Assembly: GCF_000010165.1 (NCBI RefSeq)
Contig: NC_012491.1
Location: 1,978,001-2,042,000 of the forward strand
Length of the DNA: 64,000 bases
Direction of reading: 5' to 3'
From: Brevibacillus brevis NBRC 100599
Lineage (GTDB): Bacteria > Bacillota > Bacilli > Brevibacillales > Brevibacillaceae
This document shows positions 1 to 8,908 of the stretch, in pieces (the first letter of the stretch is position 1; each line of letters opens with the position of its first letter). Both the position numbers and the translations under genes were made by a program. The notes beneath the pieces are model-generated. The model worked only from the letters and a program-made list of their open reading frames with translations. It was not told the origin of the DNA and searched no databases.

Positions 1-32
1 CTATGGCCGAGCTCGTAGAGAAGAGAGGGCCA

Positions 33-362
33 ATGGATGTGGTTGTCGCGTGGATTCATTCGACTGCACCGCATGCACTCTCTGTGATCGTAGAAGAACT
101 GTCGCGTCCAGAGAAGAGCTGGCAATTGCTGCATGTGTGTGGGAGCGGTGTTTGGAAAAATTACCCAACAAAACTTACATCAGAAGCTTGTATATATCGA
201 CGGGTCATCCTCGGGTTTACGTGTGCAGGTGAGCATTCACGCTGGCTGACGAATGATGAAATTGCGGCTGGGGTAATTGACGCTCTGCAAACAACTGAAA
301 AACAAATAATCGTCGGTCAGGTTGAGCCGTGGGAAAAACGTCCGGCTTATTCATCCATATAA
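33..362 (+). CDS. Hypothetical protein, about 109 aa
   Basis: I do not recognise a family. The frame is open from the window edge (an in-frame ATG exists at position 3), but the ATG at 33 follows a purine-rich GAGAGGG at a usable distance and begins MDVVVAWIHSTAPHAL, so it is my preferred start. A start further upstream, outside the window, cannot be excluded. The product is soluble-looking, with no signal peptide or membrane segment, and has two cysteines in the middle (LHVCGSG, SEACIYRR). A strong hairpin terminator follows 22 bases after the stop, and the next gene is convergent. Confidence 0.6.
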   Translation: MDVVVAWIHSTAPHALSVIVEELSRPEKSWQLLHVCGSGVWKNYPTKLTSEACIYRRVILGFTCAGEHSRWLTNDEIAAGVIDALQTTEKQIIVGQVEPWEKRPAYSSI

Positions 363-383
363 CGAAATAGCGAAGTCAAAAAC

Positions 384-416
384 AAAAAACGATTGCGTTC
401 GGCAATCGTTTTTTGT
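384..416. terminator. Bidirectional hairpin terminator
   Basis: The arms CGATTGC and GCAATCG are flanked by an A-run on the left and a T-run on the right. It can therefore end both the plus-strand gene at 33-362 and the convergent DinB-like gene. Confidence 0.85.
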
Positions 417-437
417 TCGTTTCAGTACGAAATCGAG

Positions 438-923
438 TCAGTGAATGTAATTGGCTGTTGGGAGGATCAGATTTTTGCCGATTAGATTTGCAGAAATCGG
501 CTTTTTCCCGATTTCTCGTGCCCATATCGATAGCTGACCGACATGGTGGATTTCATGAGCGATCATGTGCCGCATAATTTCACCCCATGTGTACGTAGCG
601 ATGCTGCCGTCTGGCTTCGTGTCCTGAAAGGCTCTTGTTTCCATGCTTTCATCCCAATTGCGCAAAAATTGAAGCACATCCGGGCGAAAAGTCGCCTCCA
701 GCTCACAAACCTTTTCCAACCGGTTGTAAAGGTTGAAGCTTTCTTGAAAATCAGGCCTTCCCAGCATGACTTGAATCCAGCTCCACTCCACATCAATGAC
801 ATGGAACAGGGTATGCAAAATCCCCCCGACACCTCCGATGCGCGGACGAAGCAATTCTTCTATCGGAACGTCCTCACACCATTTCAGCCATTCTTCACGA
901 ACTATCCAATTGTACTCAAACAT
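438..923 (-). CDS. DinB-family protein
   Basis: DinB/YfiT-type four-helix protein, a family that often carries a metal site of three histidines and includes thiol transferases; the substrate here is unknown. Visible marks are the N-terminal FEYNWIVREEWLKW helix, the ILHTLFHVIDVEW segment (first metal-site His) and the C-terminal HMIAHEIHHVGQL segment (the other His residues). The length, about 160 aa, is normal. The start is uncertain. I chose the ATG at 923 because family members usually begin close to this FEYNW helix. A GTG at 941 or the ATG at 980 are alternatives, and none has a clear ribosome site. The only good site upstream (AAAGGAGTG) serves a 19-codon frame at 956-1015. Confidence 0.85.
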   Translation of the reverse strand: MFEYNWIVREEWLKWCEDVPIEELLRPRIGGVGGILHTLFHVIDVEWSWIQVMLGRPDFQESFNLYNRLEKVCELEATFRPDVLQFLRNWDESMETRAFQDTKPDGSIATYTWGEIMRHMIAHEIHHVGQLSIWAREIGKKPISANLIGKNLILPTANYIH

Positions 924-1103
924 GGTTTTAATAGAAATCACTCCATTTTCAAAGGTTAACTTGTGATCACCTGCGTCCATACCGTGCGATTACTGATAGT
1001 GTGATTGTTTTTCATCCGTCATCACTCCTTTCGATGCTTATGATATTCGCAAATCCTTTGGGAATTCCTGCCTGGCTTGCCTTGATGCGATCAGATGCGC
1101 CAT

Positions 1104-1156
1104 AAAAGAAACCCCCAAACGCGAGAGCTTAAGACAGCTTCTTTCGCCTGGGGATT
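1104..1156 (-). terminator. Terminator of the amidase gene
   Basis: On the minus strand, CCCCAGGCGAAAGAAGCT pairs imperfectly with AGCTCTCGCGTTTGGGG and is followed by TTTCTTTT. It lies just beyond the stop of the amidase gene. Confidence 0.75.
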
Positions 1157-1170
1157 TTGTAAGAGAGGGA

Positions 1171-3006
1171 TCAGCCTCCCTGATTGCTTTGTGTATTAAA
1201 GTACTGGACAATCCCTTTGAACAGACCTTCTGCGGCAAGATCCTGCTGTTTCTCAGAACGTGCGCGAATCTCATCGTTGTAGTTGGATAAGAAGGAGATC
1301 TCGGCCAAAATGGATGGCACCGGGTTTTCGCGTAGAACGAAATAGTCTCCGTACCGATAATTCATGTCCTTGTAGCTCGTCGCTTTCACCAGTTCTGTTT
1401 GAACGAGGGAGGCGAGCTTGCTAGAGTTACCTTGGCTGTAGTAGAAAATAATCGAGCCATTCGTTGCAGAGTTTGGATGCGTATTATGATGGACGCTGAC
1501 AAAAATATCAGCCTGATTTTGAATCGCGATGTCGACGCGCTGTTGCAGGGTCAGTTTGCGATCATCAGCTCGCGTCATGATGACTTTGGCACCTGCTGCT
1601 TCCAACTTGTTACGTAGGAGCAGAGAAACTTGCAGATTGACCGTTTTCTCTAAAGTAGAGAAGCTGGAGCCAGTCGAACCACCATCTGTGCCACCATGTC
1701 CAGCATCGACGACGATGACTTTGCCGACAAGATCATTACTGCGTACCACTGCTTGCGCACCGTTAGCAGAAACGAGCCAACCTGCAATGTAGCCTGTGGA
1801 GCCGTCAGGGAAGTTTACTTGGAACCACTCGCCTGATTTATTGGCAATCCCATATTTCTCGCCAGGCTGTACCTGTTTGATAACAGCGTGATCGGTACTC
1901 GGACCAGAACGAACATTGGTATCTGGATTCATGACCGTCACGTATGGGCCACTCGGAGTAGGCATGCTTGGTTGGTCCACCGTAATGTGCTGGCCTGCCA
2001 CCCAGCCAGTTTTTCCGTCCGCCGCTTTGATGCGGTACCAGTCTCCTTGTTTTTCCAAAACAGACAGCTTGCTTCCGACGGGAAATGTAGTTTGAATGGC
2101 ACTGCTTGTGTTCGGTTCACTGCGCAGATTTAATCCGTCCGTTTTTACTGTGGCGGTTTGACTTGAAGAGGATGGTTGTCCAGTCTGAGGTTGCGTGTTC
2201 CCATTTCCAATTTCAGGCAGGGTCGGCTGACCTGTGTTCGGGTTGGTTTGATCGGTGGAGAGCCAAGCATTGACTCCATCGTAAGGGAATTGAATCCAAC
2301 CATTTTGTCTGTTCAAGACCGTGATTTTCTCGCCCGCATGTAGTTGACCGATTGCAGGTGTACTGGTATCTGGCGTGGCGTATACATACGGAGCGAAATC
2401 CAAGGTTAGGCTGGTTCCTTGTAGTGCAGGAGGCTTCGGTTGTGAGCCAGTGCCCGCTGGATTGGTCGTTGGAGGCGTACTACCTGTAGAGGGAGGAGAA
2501 ACTGCTTGTCCCGTACCTACTTCTTTTACAAGCCAGTTTGCGACCCAGCCTTTTGTTCCTGCGTTGAGTTGAATTTGGAGCCATTCGCCACTCGTTTGCA
2601 CGATGGGGTAGCGTGTTCCTGGATTGATGGTTTGTACGACTGCATATGTTTGACCTGGTCCAGAACGAACATTGAGATTGGTTGTGGTGCTCTCCACTTG
2701 CTTGGTAGATACAGTTGCTGGTTTCTGTTGTTGTTGCTGTGTGCTGACGAGCCAGTTCGCTACCCAACCGCTTTGACCGTTCGGAAGCTTTACTTGAATC
2801 CAGTCATTTTTGGTGGAGATGACGGGCAGCACAGTTTTGTTCGGCAGTGAAGTGACGATAGCGTCTTGGAGGCTGGGACCTGAACGGACATTGAGCTTGT
2901 CCACGGTGACCTGAACAGAACCGGCGGCCCAGGCTGCAGAAACGGGGAGGGAAATGGCACAGACGACAGTCAGGAGACTCATCAGGATCTTTTGACGAAC
3001 AAACAC
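1171..3006 (-). CDS. Secreted N-acetylmuramoyl-L-alanine amidase with five SH3 repeats
   Basis: Peptidoglycan hydrolase that cleaves the MurNAc-L-Ala bond outside the cell. An N-terminal signal peptide (hydrophobic ILMSLLTVVCAISLPVSAAWA) is followed by bacterial SH3 repeats with the NVRSGP signature. Four are clear and one, the third (VYATPDTSTP), is degenerate. The linkers are rich in Thr, Pro and Gln. A C-terminal Amidase_3 domain carries the zinc ligands in DAGHGG, the Glu of STLEKTVN, the His of SVHHN and the catalytic Glu of AEISF. I chose the GTG at 3006 because GGAAAGG sits 9 bases upstream. The ATGs at 3015 and 3066 are in frame but poorly spaced. The SH3 array implies wall anchoring. 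The gene is monocistronic and has its own terminator. Confidence 0.93.
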   Translation of the reverse strand: MFVRQKILMSLLTVVCAISLPVSAAWAAGSVQVTVDKLNVRSGPSLQDAIVTSLPNKTVLPVISTKNDWIQVKLPNGQSGWVANWLVSTQQQQQKPATVSTKQVESTTTNLNVRSGPGQTYAVVQTINPGTRYPIVQTSGEWLQIQLNAGTKGWVANWLVKEVGTGQAVSPPSTGSTPPTTNPAGTGSQPKPPALQGTSLTLDFAPYVYATPDTSTPAIGQLHAGEKITVLNRQNGWIQFPYDGVNAWLSTDQTNPNTGQPTLPEIGNGNTQPQTGQPSSSSQTATVKTDGLNLRSEPNTSSAIQTTFPVGSKLSVLEKQGDWYRIKAADGKTGWVAGQHITVDQPSMPTPSGPYVTVMNPDTNVRSGPSTDHAVIKQVQPGEKYGIANKSGEWFQVNFPDGSTGYIAGWLVSANGAQAVVRSNDLVGKVIVVDAGHGGTDGGSTGSSFSTLEKTVNLQVSLLLRNKLEAAGAKVIMTRADDRKLTLQQRVDIAIQNQADIFVSVHHNTHPNSATNGSIIFYYSQGNSSKLASLVQTELVKATSYKDMNYRYGDYFVLRENPVPSILAEISFLSNYNDEIRARSEKQQDLAAEGLFKGIVQYFNTQSNQGG

Positions 3007-3221
3007 AATAGACATCCTTTCCGAAATACGTAGCTTTTTGAATTCAATGCGATCTTGATCTTGCATGTTTTTGCCAAAATAATCACTTCGCTATTTCTCC
3101 TGCTTTTTCCTGCAAAATACGACAAGGTTCTGCATGGGTTCCCTGATTGCTTTTCAGCTGGCAAGGCAATACTAGATTTTACTAGATGCTAGCGCACGCA
3201 GCTTTTCAGGAGGAATTTATC

Positions 3222-3392
3222 GTGAGACAGTCAAAGAAGGAAACATTCGCGCAAGGATTGAATCGGCAGTTTTTGTCTGTTGATTTTCAAGACGATTTAG
3301 AGAAAGAAACGTCACTACAAAATGCGGAAATGGCCCAAGATTTTCATCCGGGCTTGCGGGATATCCAACACCCCCGGCAGAAACGGAAATAA
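3222..3392 (+). CDS. Small basic hypothetical protein, 56 aa
   Basis: The GTG start lies 7 bases after a perfect AGGAGG. The longer in-frame ATG at 3186 would place that site inside the gene, so I rejected it. The charged product starts MRQSKKETFAQGLNRQFLS and ends in a basic tail (HPRQKRK), with no membrane segment or cysteines. I do not recognise the family. Its size and composition resemble small sporulation-associated proteins, but nothing in the sequence proves that. Confidence 0.65.
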   Translation: MRQSKKETFAQGLNRQFLSVDFQDDLEKETSLQNAEMAQDFHPGLRDIQHPRQKRK

Positions 3393-3499
3393 CCGTTTTT
3401 GTCACCTTGCACACGATGCCACAACTTGTCTAGTTGACCCGAGTAATTCTCGTCGGCTATGATGAGGAGTGGCATTTTTGAAAAAAGCAGGTGAACTCC

Positions 3500-5023
3500 A
3501 TGATTCAGATGATATGTGAGGGACACGCATTCGAGCGGGAACTCTCCTTAATTCTCGCGTTATTTTATGAAGATCCGGCGCTCACTTTTGTGCCCGAGTG
3601 GACAGATGAGGCTGATTTGAAAATTAAGCTGGTATTGACCGTGCGTGAAAATGGAGTCGTAGCTTCGGGAGAGTTATACGATGGCAAGCGAAGCATCTCC
3701 CATCAGGTGGAGCGAGACTACGTAGCACGTGATGAGAAAGCGATGAAAAAGACGACCAAGCAAGCTCTTTGCTATGCGTTGTTATTGATGCTGGAAGAAT
3801 ACACGGGCATGGAGCAAGGCTGGGGAATTTTGACCGGGATACGCCCGACGAAACTGTTGCATCAGTTGAACGCGGCCGGTGTAGACAGACAGGAAGCACA
3901 CAAGAAATTGCAGCAGGATGTGATTTTGCGTCCATACAAGCTAAAGCTTTTGCAAGAAATCGTAGACAAGCAGCTGAACGTCGTGCCTGATTTGTATCAG
4001 ATTGACCGCGAGCTATCGGTCTATATCGGTATCCCATTTTGTCCGACGAAATGTGCGTACTGTACGTTTCCTGCTTACGCGATTCGCAGTCATACGGCTT
4101 CGGTTAATCCGTTTCTCGAAGGCCTTCATTACGAGATGGAGCGGATGGGGGAGTGGCTTCGGGCGAATGATCAACGGATCACGTCCATTTATTTCGGCGG
4201 CGGAACCCCTACGAGTATTACCGCAGATGACATGAATCAGCTGTTTGAGACGATGCATCGTTCGTTTCCACACATGGGAGATGTGCGTGAGTTGACGGTT
4301 GAGGCGGGAAGACCCGACACGATTACACGCGAAAAGCTCGATGTTATGAAGCGGTGGGAAGTGGATCGGATCAGCATTAATCCACAGTCGTTTACGCAGG
4401 AGACGCTCCAGGCAATCGGACGTCACCACACCGTCGAAGAGACGATTGAGAAATACCATCTGGCTATGGAGATGGGCTTGACAAATATTAATATGGACCT
4501 GATCATCGGGCTGCCAAACGAAGGTGTATCCGAGCTGGCACACAGTCTCCAAGAGGTAGAAAAACTAATGCCTGCCTCGCTGACGGTTCATACGCTGTCT
4601 TTCAAGAGAGCATCTGAGATGACGCAAAACAAAGACCGCTATAAGGTCGCCAGTCGCGAAGAAATTAGTAAGATGATGGAGATGGCTTCCGATTGGACAG
4701 CAGCGAACGGTTATGACCCATACTATTTATATCGTCAGAAAAACATTTTGGGAAATCTGGAGAATGTCGGGTATGCCAAGCCAGGGCAGGAAAGCATCTA
4801 CAACATCATGATCATGGAAGAGGTACAAACCATCCTTGGTCTCGGCTGTGGGGCGGTCTCCAAGCTGATGGCTCCAGGAAGTGGCAAGCTGACGCGTTTT
4901 CCGAATCCAAAGGACCCGAAAACGTACAATGACACGTACAAGGTTCTGGTTGAAAACAAGCTCCGTGATTTGGATGAAATCTATTCGGGTGCGAGAACGG
5001 CTGGACAGGTATCTGGCAAGTAA
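3500..5023 (+). CDS. hemZ: HemZ-type radical-SAM coproporphyrinogen dehydrogenase
   Basis: Oxygen-independent coproporphyrinogen III oxidase-like enzyme of haem synthesis. The radical SAM core begins YIGIPFCPTKCAYC, with the cluster-binding cysteines at about residues 181, 185 and 188 (CX3CX2C). It is followed by the SAM-binding FGGGTPT stretch and the HemN-like RISINPQSFTQETLQAIGR segment. The roughly 170-residue N-terminal extension and total length near 507 aa fit HemZ rather than the shorter HemN/HemW. The GTG at 3491 is in frame, but the ATG at 3500 is better spaced from GCAGGTG. Downstream lie about 50 bases and then the hisS leader promoter. Confidence 0.92.
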   Translation: MIQMICEGHAFERELSLILALFYEDPALTFVPEWTDEADLKIKLVLTVRENGVVASGELYDGKRSISHQVERDYVARDEKAMKKTTKQALCYALLLMLEEYTGMEQGWGILTGIRPTKLLHQLNAAGVDRQEAHKKLQQDVILRPYKLKLLQEIVDKQLNVVPDLYQIDRELSVYIGIPFCPTKCAYCTFPAYAIRSHTASVNPFLEGLHYEMERMGEWLRANDQRITSIYFGGGTPTSITADDMNQLFETMHRSFPHMGDVRELTVEAGRPDTITREKLDVMKRWEVDRISINPQSFTQETLQAIGRHHTVEETIEKYHLAMEMGLTNINMDLIIGLPNEGVSELAHSLQEVEKLMPASLTVHTLSFKRASEMTQNKDRYKVASREEISKMMEMASDWTAANGYDPYYLYRQKNILGNLENVGYAKPGQESIYNIMIMEEVQTILGLGCGAVSKLMAPGSGKLTRFPNPKDPKTYNDTYKVLVENKLRDLDEIYSGARTAGQVSGK

Positions 5024-5072
5024 GTGATGGATATACTTGTTATTAGTAAAAAAAGTTTTATTTGAGCGCCTG

Positions 5073-5101
5073 TTGACGGCTGTTGGCCGGTTTGCTATGA
5101 T
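5073..5101 (+). promoter_or_regulatory. Sigma-A promoter of the hisS-aspS leader
   Basis: TTGACG and TATGAT are separated by 17 bases, with TGC in front of the -10 (extended -10). Transcription would start near 5108, just ahead of the T-box leader. Confidence 0.7.
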
Positions 5102-5107
5102 TCACAT

Positions 5108-5438
5108 TAAGCTTTTTTATTGAATAAGAAATGATCTGATGACGGGAACAAGTATCCAGGAACCGGATGCCCAGAGAGAAAGCGCCGTGGCTGAGAGTGC
5201 TTTCGTATAACGGCTTGGTGAATGACATCCCTGAAGACCGCAGTGAACGGTAGAAAGAAAAGAAATCTCTTTCCCCAGTAACTGGCAGGCGTGTGCCGGC
5301 GTTAACGGCTAATAAGTGGGATAGCCTTTTGAGATATAGGGCTATTCAAACAGGGTGGCACCACGGGAGTATAACCAGTCTCTCGTCCCTGACATGCGGC
5401 GATTTGCTAAATGTCAGGAGACGAGGGGCTTTTTTATT
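5108..5438 (+). promoter_or_regulatory. T-box riboswitch of hisS-aspS
   Basis: tRNA-sensing leader that lets transcription proceed when uncharged tRNA binds. The conserved T-box AGGGTGGCACCACGGG lies at 5352-5366 and Stem I landmarks AGAGAG and GTGGCTGAGAG at about 5174-5197. A terminator hairpin of CTCGTCCCTGACAT with its complement plus a T-run ends near 5438. The specifier region reads GAATGACATCC at 5220-5230. Aligned with the alaS leader in this window (GAAGGCTACTCC, Ala codon GCT), the codon position is GAC (Asp) at 5224-5226. A His codon CAT overlaps it at 5226-5228. See the finding on dual reading. Confidence 0.95.
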
Positions 5439-5518
5439 TGTTCATAAAGAAAGGTTCCTTGATCCTGAAGGTTTGGCTTTAGCCCGAGTTTTTGAAAAGA
5501 CATGGAGGTTCGAGAGGA

Positions 5519-6793
5519 ATGACAAGAATCCAGATCCCACGCGGTACGCAGGATATCATGCCTGGTACTGTAGAGCTGTGGCACTACGTGGAGGCCAAGG
5601 CCCGCGATCTGTGTCGCCGCTCCAATTACGCGGAAATTCGTACGCCGCTGTTTGAGAGCACAGAGTTGTTCCAACGGGGTGTAGGCGAGACCACGGATAT
5701 CGTGGAAAAAGAAATGTACAGTGTAGCTAATCCACGCAGTACAGATGCTCTCACGCTGCGTCCAGAAGGGACAGCGGGTGTTGTTCGCTCCTACGTGGAA
5801 AACAAGCTGTACGGTGTGCCTAATCAGCCTACCAAGCTGTACTACTTAGGACCGATGTTCCGTCACGAGCGTCCGCAAGCAGGCCGCTATCGCCAATTCG
5901 TCCAATTCGGTGCAGAAGCGATTGGTTCAAGCGATCCAGCAATCGATGCAGAAGTCATTGGCCTTGCGATTCGTCTGTATCAGGAGCTCGGATTGACCGG
6001 ACTTTCTGTGGAGTTGAACAGCGTAGGTACAGTCGAAGACCGGGCACGTCACCGTGAGCATTTGCTCGCACATTTGAACGGCGTTCGCTCTGAGCTATGC
6101 GAGGATTGCCAGTCTCGTATCGATCGCAACCCGCTGCGCGTACTCGATTGCAAAAATGAAACATGCAAAAGACTGACGATGGACGCTCCGTCCATTTTGG
6201 ACTACTTGAGCGAAGAGTCCGCGGCACACTTTGAAGCCGTACAAAACTACCTGACCGCGCTGGATATTCCGTTTCATGTAAATCCACGTCTGGTTCGCGG
6301 TTTGGACTACTACACACTGACCGCATTTGAAATCAAAATGGCGGAGATCGGTGCGGTAGAAACACTTTGTGGCGGTGGGCGCTACAACGGACTGGTTGCT
6401 GAGCTGGGCGGCGACGATATGCCGGGCATTGGCTTCGCACTCAGTATCGAGCGTCTGCTGTTGGCTCTGGAAAAGCAAGGTGTTCAACTGCCGATTTCAG
6501 GTGGCATCGACTGCTTCGTAGTGGTGCAGACACCAGAAGCGAAAACAACCGCTTTCGTCCTCGTTGACCAATTGCGCCAAGCAGGAATTGCAGCTGAGCT
6601 GGATTATCTGGATCGGAAAATGAAAGCACAGCTGAAGCAAGCAGATCGTCTACAGGCACGTTTTACGGCAATCATTGGTGAGTCTGAATTAACGAACGGC
6701 ACGGTTGTTCTAAAGGAAATGGCAACAGGCGAGCAACAGGAAGTGAAACGCGAGGAACTCGTTGCGGTACTCGCTGCAAAAGCAAATCAATAA
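5519..6793 (+). CDS. hisS: Histidyl-tRNA synthetase
   Basis: Class II synthetase that charges tRNA-His. Motif 2 is seen as FRHERPQAGRYRQF, the histidine-binding element as VRGLDYYTLTAFE and motif 3 as GIGFALSIERLLL. The C-terminal anticodon-binding domain covers roughly residues 325-424. The start is the ATG at 5519, 10 bases after GGAGG. An in-frame TTG at 5492 lies before that site. At 424 aa the length is typical. It is transcribed behind the T-box leader and followed after 24 bases by aspS, so both synthetases respond to the same leader. Confidence 0.98.
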   Translation: MTRIQIPRGTQDIMPGTVELWHYVEAKARDLCRRSNYAEIRTPLFESTELFQRGVGETTDIVEKEMYSVANPRSTDALTLRPEGTAGVVRSYVENKLYGVPNQPTKLYYLGPMFRHERPQAGRYRQFVQFGAEAIGSSDPAIDAEVIGLAIRLYQELGLTGLSVELNSVGTVEDRARHREHLLAHLNGVRSELCEDCQSRIDRNPLRVLDCKNETCKRLTMDAPSILDYLSEESAAHFEAVQNYLTALDIPFHVNPRLVRGLDYYTLTAFEIKMAEIGAVETLCGGGRYNGLVAELGGDDMPGIGFALSIERLLLALEKQGVQLPISGGIDCFVVVQTPEAKTTAFVLVDQLRQAGIAAELDYLDRKMKAQLKQADRLQARFTAIIGESELTNGTVVLKEMATGEQQEVKREELVAVLAAKANQ

Positions 6794-6817
6794 AACAAAT
6801 CGTTGGGGGAAATGATC

Positions 6818-8608
6818 ATGTCTTGGCAATATCGCACCGTACATGGTGGAGAAGTAACAACAGCACACGTTGGGCAGGAAGTCGTACTGAACGGATGGGT
6901 ACAAAAGCGTCGCGACCTCGGAGGCGTCATCTTCATCGACTTCCGTGACCGCACTGGCATCGTCCAAATCGTATTCAACCCGGAGTACAACAAAGAAGCT
7001 TGGGAAGCGGCTGACAAGGTTCGCAGCGAATACGTACTGGTTGTAAAAGGGAAAGTAGTAAACCGTGCACCGGAAGCAGTCAATCCCAAGCTGAAAACAG
7101 GCGAAGTAGAAGTGCACATCTCCGAAATTGAAATCCTGAACGATGCAAAAACGCCTCCGTTCCTGATTGAAGATGAGATCGATGTAGATGAACAAGTTCG
7201 TCTAAAATACCGTTACCTCGACCTGCGCCGTCCAGAAATGCAGCGCTCCCTGCTTTTACGTAGCAAAGCAGCAAAAGCTTTCCGTGACTACCTGGATGAG
7301 AACAACTTCATGGAAATCGAAACACCTATTCTCCAGAAGAGCACTCCTGAGGGCGCACGTGACTACCTCGTGCCTTCCCGTGTACATCCAGGCGAGTTCT
7401 ACGCACTGCCGCAATCGCCACAGCTGTTCAAACAGCTTTTGATGGTATCCGGTTTGGAGCGCTATTACCAAATCGCTCGTTGCTTCCGTGACGAAGACCT
7501 GCGTGCTGACCGTCAGCCTGAATTTACCCAAGTGGACATTGAAACCTCTTTCCTGTCTATGGAAGAAATCCTGCCAATGATGGAAAAGATGGTCGCTCAC
7601 GTATTCAAGCAAACGGTTGGGGTAGACGTACCGACTCCATTCCCTCGTCTCACGTATGCGGATGCCATGGCGCGTTACGGTTCTGACAAACCAGACGTAC
7701 GCTTCGGCATGGAGCTGACAGACGTATCTGATCTGGTTGCGACAAGCGACTTCAAGGTGTTTGCAGCAGCTGTAGCTGGCGGCGGACAAGTAAAAGCGAT
7801 CAACGCAAAAGGTTGCGGGCACTACTCCCGAAAAGAAGCAGACGACCTGGGCAAATTCGCTTCCCGTTATGGCGCGAAAGGCTTGGCTTGGATCGGATTC
7901 AAAGACGGAGAGGTCAAAGGTCCAATTGCGAAATTCTTTAAAGAAGAAGAGCTTAACGAGATGAAAGCACGCTTGGCGGTCGAAGAAGGCGACCTGCTCC
8001 TGTTCGTTGCTGACAAACCAAAAGTAGTAGCAGATGCACTGGGTGCCCTTCGTTCCAAACTGGGTGCGGAACTTGGTCTGATTGACCAAAGCCAGTTCGC
8101 ATTCCTGTGGGTAGTAGACTTCCCGCTGGTTGAGTGGGATGAGGATGCAAAACGTTACGTTGCCCTGCACCATCCGTTCACGCGTCCAAAAGACGAAGAC
8201 CTGCACCTGTTCGACACCGATCCAGGTCAAATGCGCGCACAAGCGTACGACATGGTTCTCAACGGATACGAGCTCGGCGGAGGTTCCATGCGGATCTTCA
8301 AGCGCGAAGTCCAAGAAAAAATGTTTACCACACTTGGCTTTACACCAGAAGAGGCGCGGAAACAATTCGGCTTCCTCATGGATGCATTCGAGTACGGTAC
8401 ACCTCCACACGGTGGAATCGCTCTTGGCTTGGACCGTCTGATCATGCTCTTGGCTGGACGCACCAACCTGCGTGAAGTCATCGCATTCCCGAAAACAGCA
8501 AGTGCGAGCGACCTGATGGTAAATGCTCCAGATGTCGTAGACGGAAAACAATTGAAAGAGCTGTCCATTGCAACAATTGTCACAGAAGAAGAAAAGGTGG
8601 AAGCGTAA
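6818..8608 (+). CDS. aspS: Aspartyl-tRNA synthetase
   Basis: Class II synthetase of the bacterial type, 596 aa. The N-terminal OB fold ([19 protein letters not shown]) binds the anticodon. The catalytic core shows [12 protein letters not shown], motif 2 [17 protein letters not shown] and motif 3 [11 protein letters not shown]. The bacterial GAD insertion lies between motifs 2 and 3. The start is the ATG at 6818, preceded by GGGGGA at 7 bases. The frame also contains ATG at 6812 and TTG at 6803. It is the second gene of the T-box operon; a 6S RNA gene starts 50 bases after its stop. Confidence 0.98.
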   Translation: MSWQYRTVHGGEVTTAHVGQEVVLNGWVQKRRDLGGVIFIDFRDRTGIVQIVFNPEYNKEAWEAADKVRSEYVLVVKGKVVNRAPEAVNPKLKTGEVEVHISEIEILNDAKTPPFLIEDEIDVDEQVRLKYRYLDLRRPEMQRSLLLRSKAAKAFRDYLDENNFMEIETPILQKSTPEGARDYLVPSRVHPGEFYALPQSPQLFKQLLMVSGLERYYQIARCFRDEDLRADRQPEFTQVDIETSFLSMEEILPMMEKMVAHVFKQTVGVDVPTPFPRLTYADAMARYGSDKPDVRFGMELTDVSDLVATSDFKVFAAAVAGGGQVKAINAKGCGHYSRKEADDLGKFASRYGAKGLAWIGFKDGEVKGPIAKFFKEEELNEMKARLAVEEGDLLLFVADKPKVVADALGALRSKLGAELGLIDQSQFAFLWVVDFPLVEWDEDAKRYVALHHPFTRPKDEDLHLFDTDPGQMRAQAYDMVLNGYELGGGSMRIFKREVQEKMFTTLGFTPEEARKQFGFLMDAFEYGTPPHGGIALGLDRLIMLLAGRTNLREVIAFPKTASASDLMVNAPDVVDGKQLKELSIATIVTEEEKVEA

Positions 8609-8626
8609 TCGACTTGCGCAACTGCA

Positions 8627-8657
8627 TTGCTCTTTGATACATTGGTAATACTATGAT
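8627..8657 (+). promoter_or_regulatory. Promoter of the 6S RNA gene
   Basis: TTGCTC is followed after 16 bases by TACTAT, which overlaps TATGAT two bases further on. The predicted start near 8659-8661 coincides with the 5' end of the 6S RNA closing stem. Confidence 0.5.
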
Positions 8658-8658
8658 G

Positions 8659-8848
8659 AAAGCCCTGCGATGCTCGTGACATCCGATAGTTTTGAGCCAC
8701 AAAGTTTGTTTAGGGAGTTTTTCGTCCGTGATTGTAAAGGCATGCCTCCTTAGAGTGGACGTCTGTAACAGTTCGGCAAGACACCCACCTGCGATGAGCA
8801 GGTTCAAAACTAAGGAGTAACACGACATAATGGGGCTCCTTTTTCTAT
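8659..8848 (+). ncRNA. ssrS: 6S RNA
   Basis: 6S RNA mimics an open promoter and binds sigma-A RNA polymerase. The 5' end AAAGCCCTGCGATG and the 3' end GCAGGTTCAAAACTAAGG...ACATAATGGGGCTCC match the conserved ends of Firmicute 6S RNA as I recall them. The ends pair (GCCC with GGGC) and a T-run follows at 8841. The length, about 190 nt, and the position between aspS and the tcdA/yrvM gene are the same as for the B. subtilis 6S-1 gene (from memory). A covariance-model search would settle the exact ends. Confidence 0.85.
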
Positions 8849-8908
8849 TTCAATCCTACTTTTCCGATTGACTATAATCCAGCTTGCGAATGAAAGGTGA
8901 CACGAAAT

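Noticed and set aside
7256..8551. A 431-codon open frame opposite aspS
   Set aside because: Same reason: an antisense shadow of aspS with no start signals or recognisable domain.
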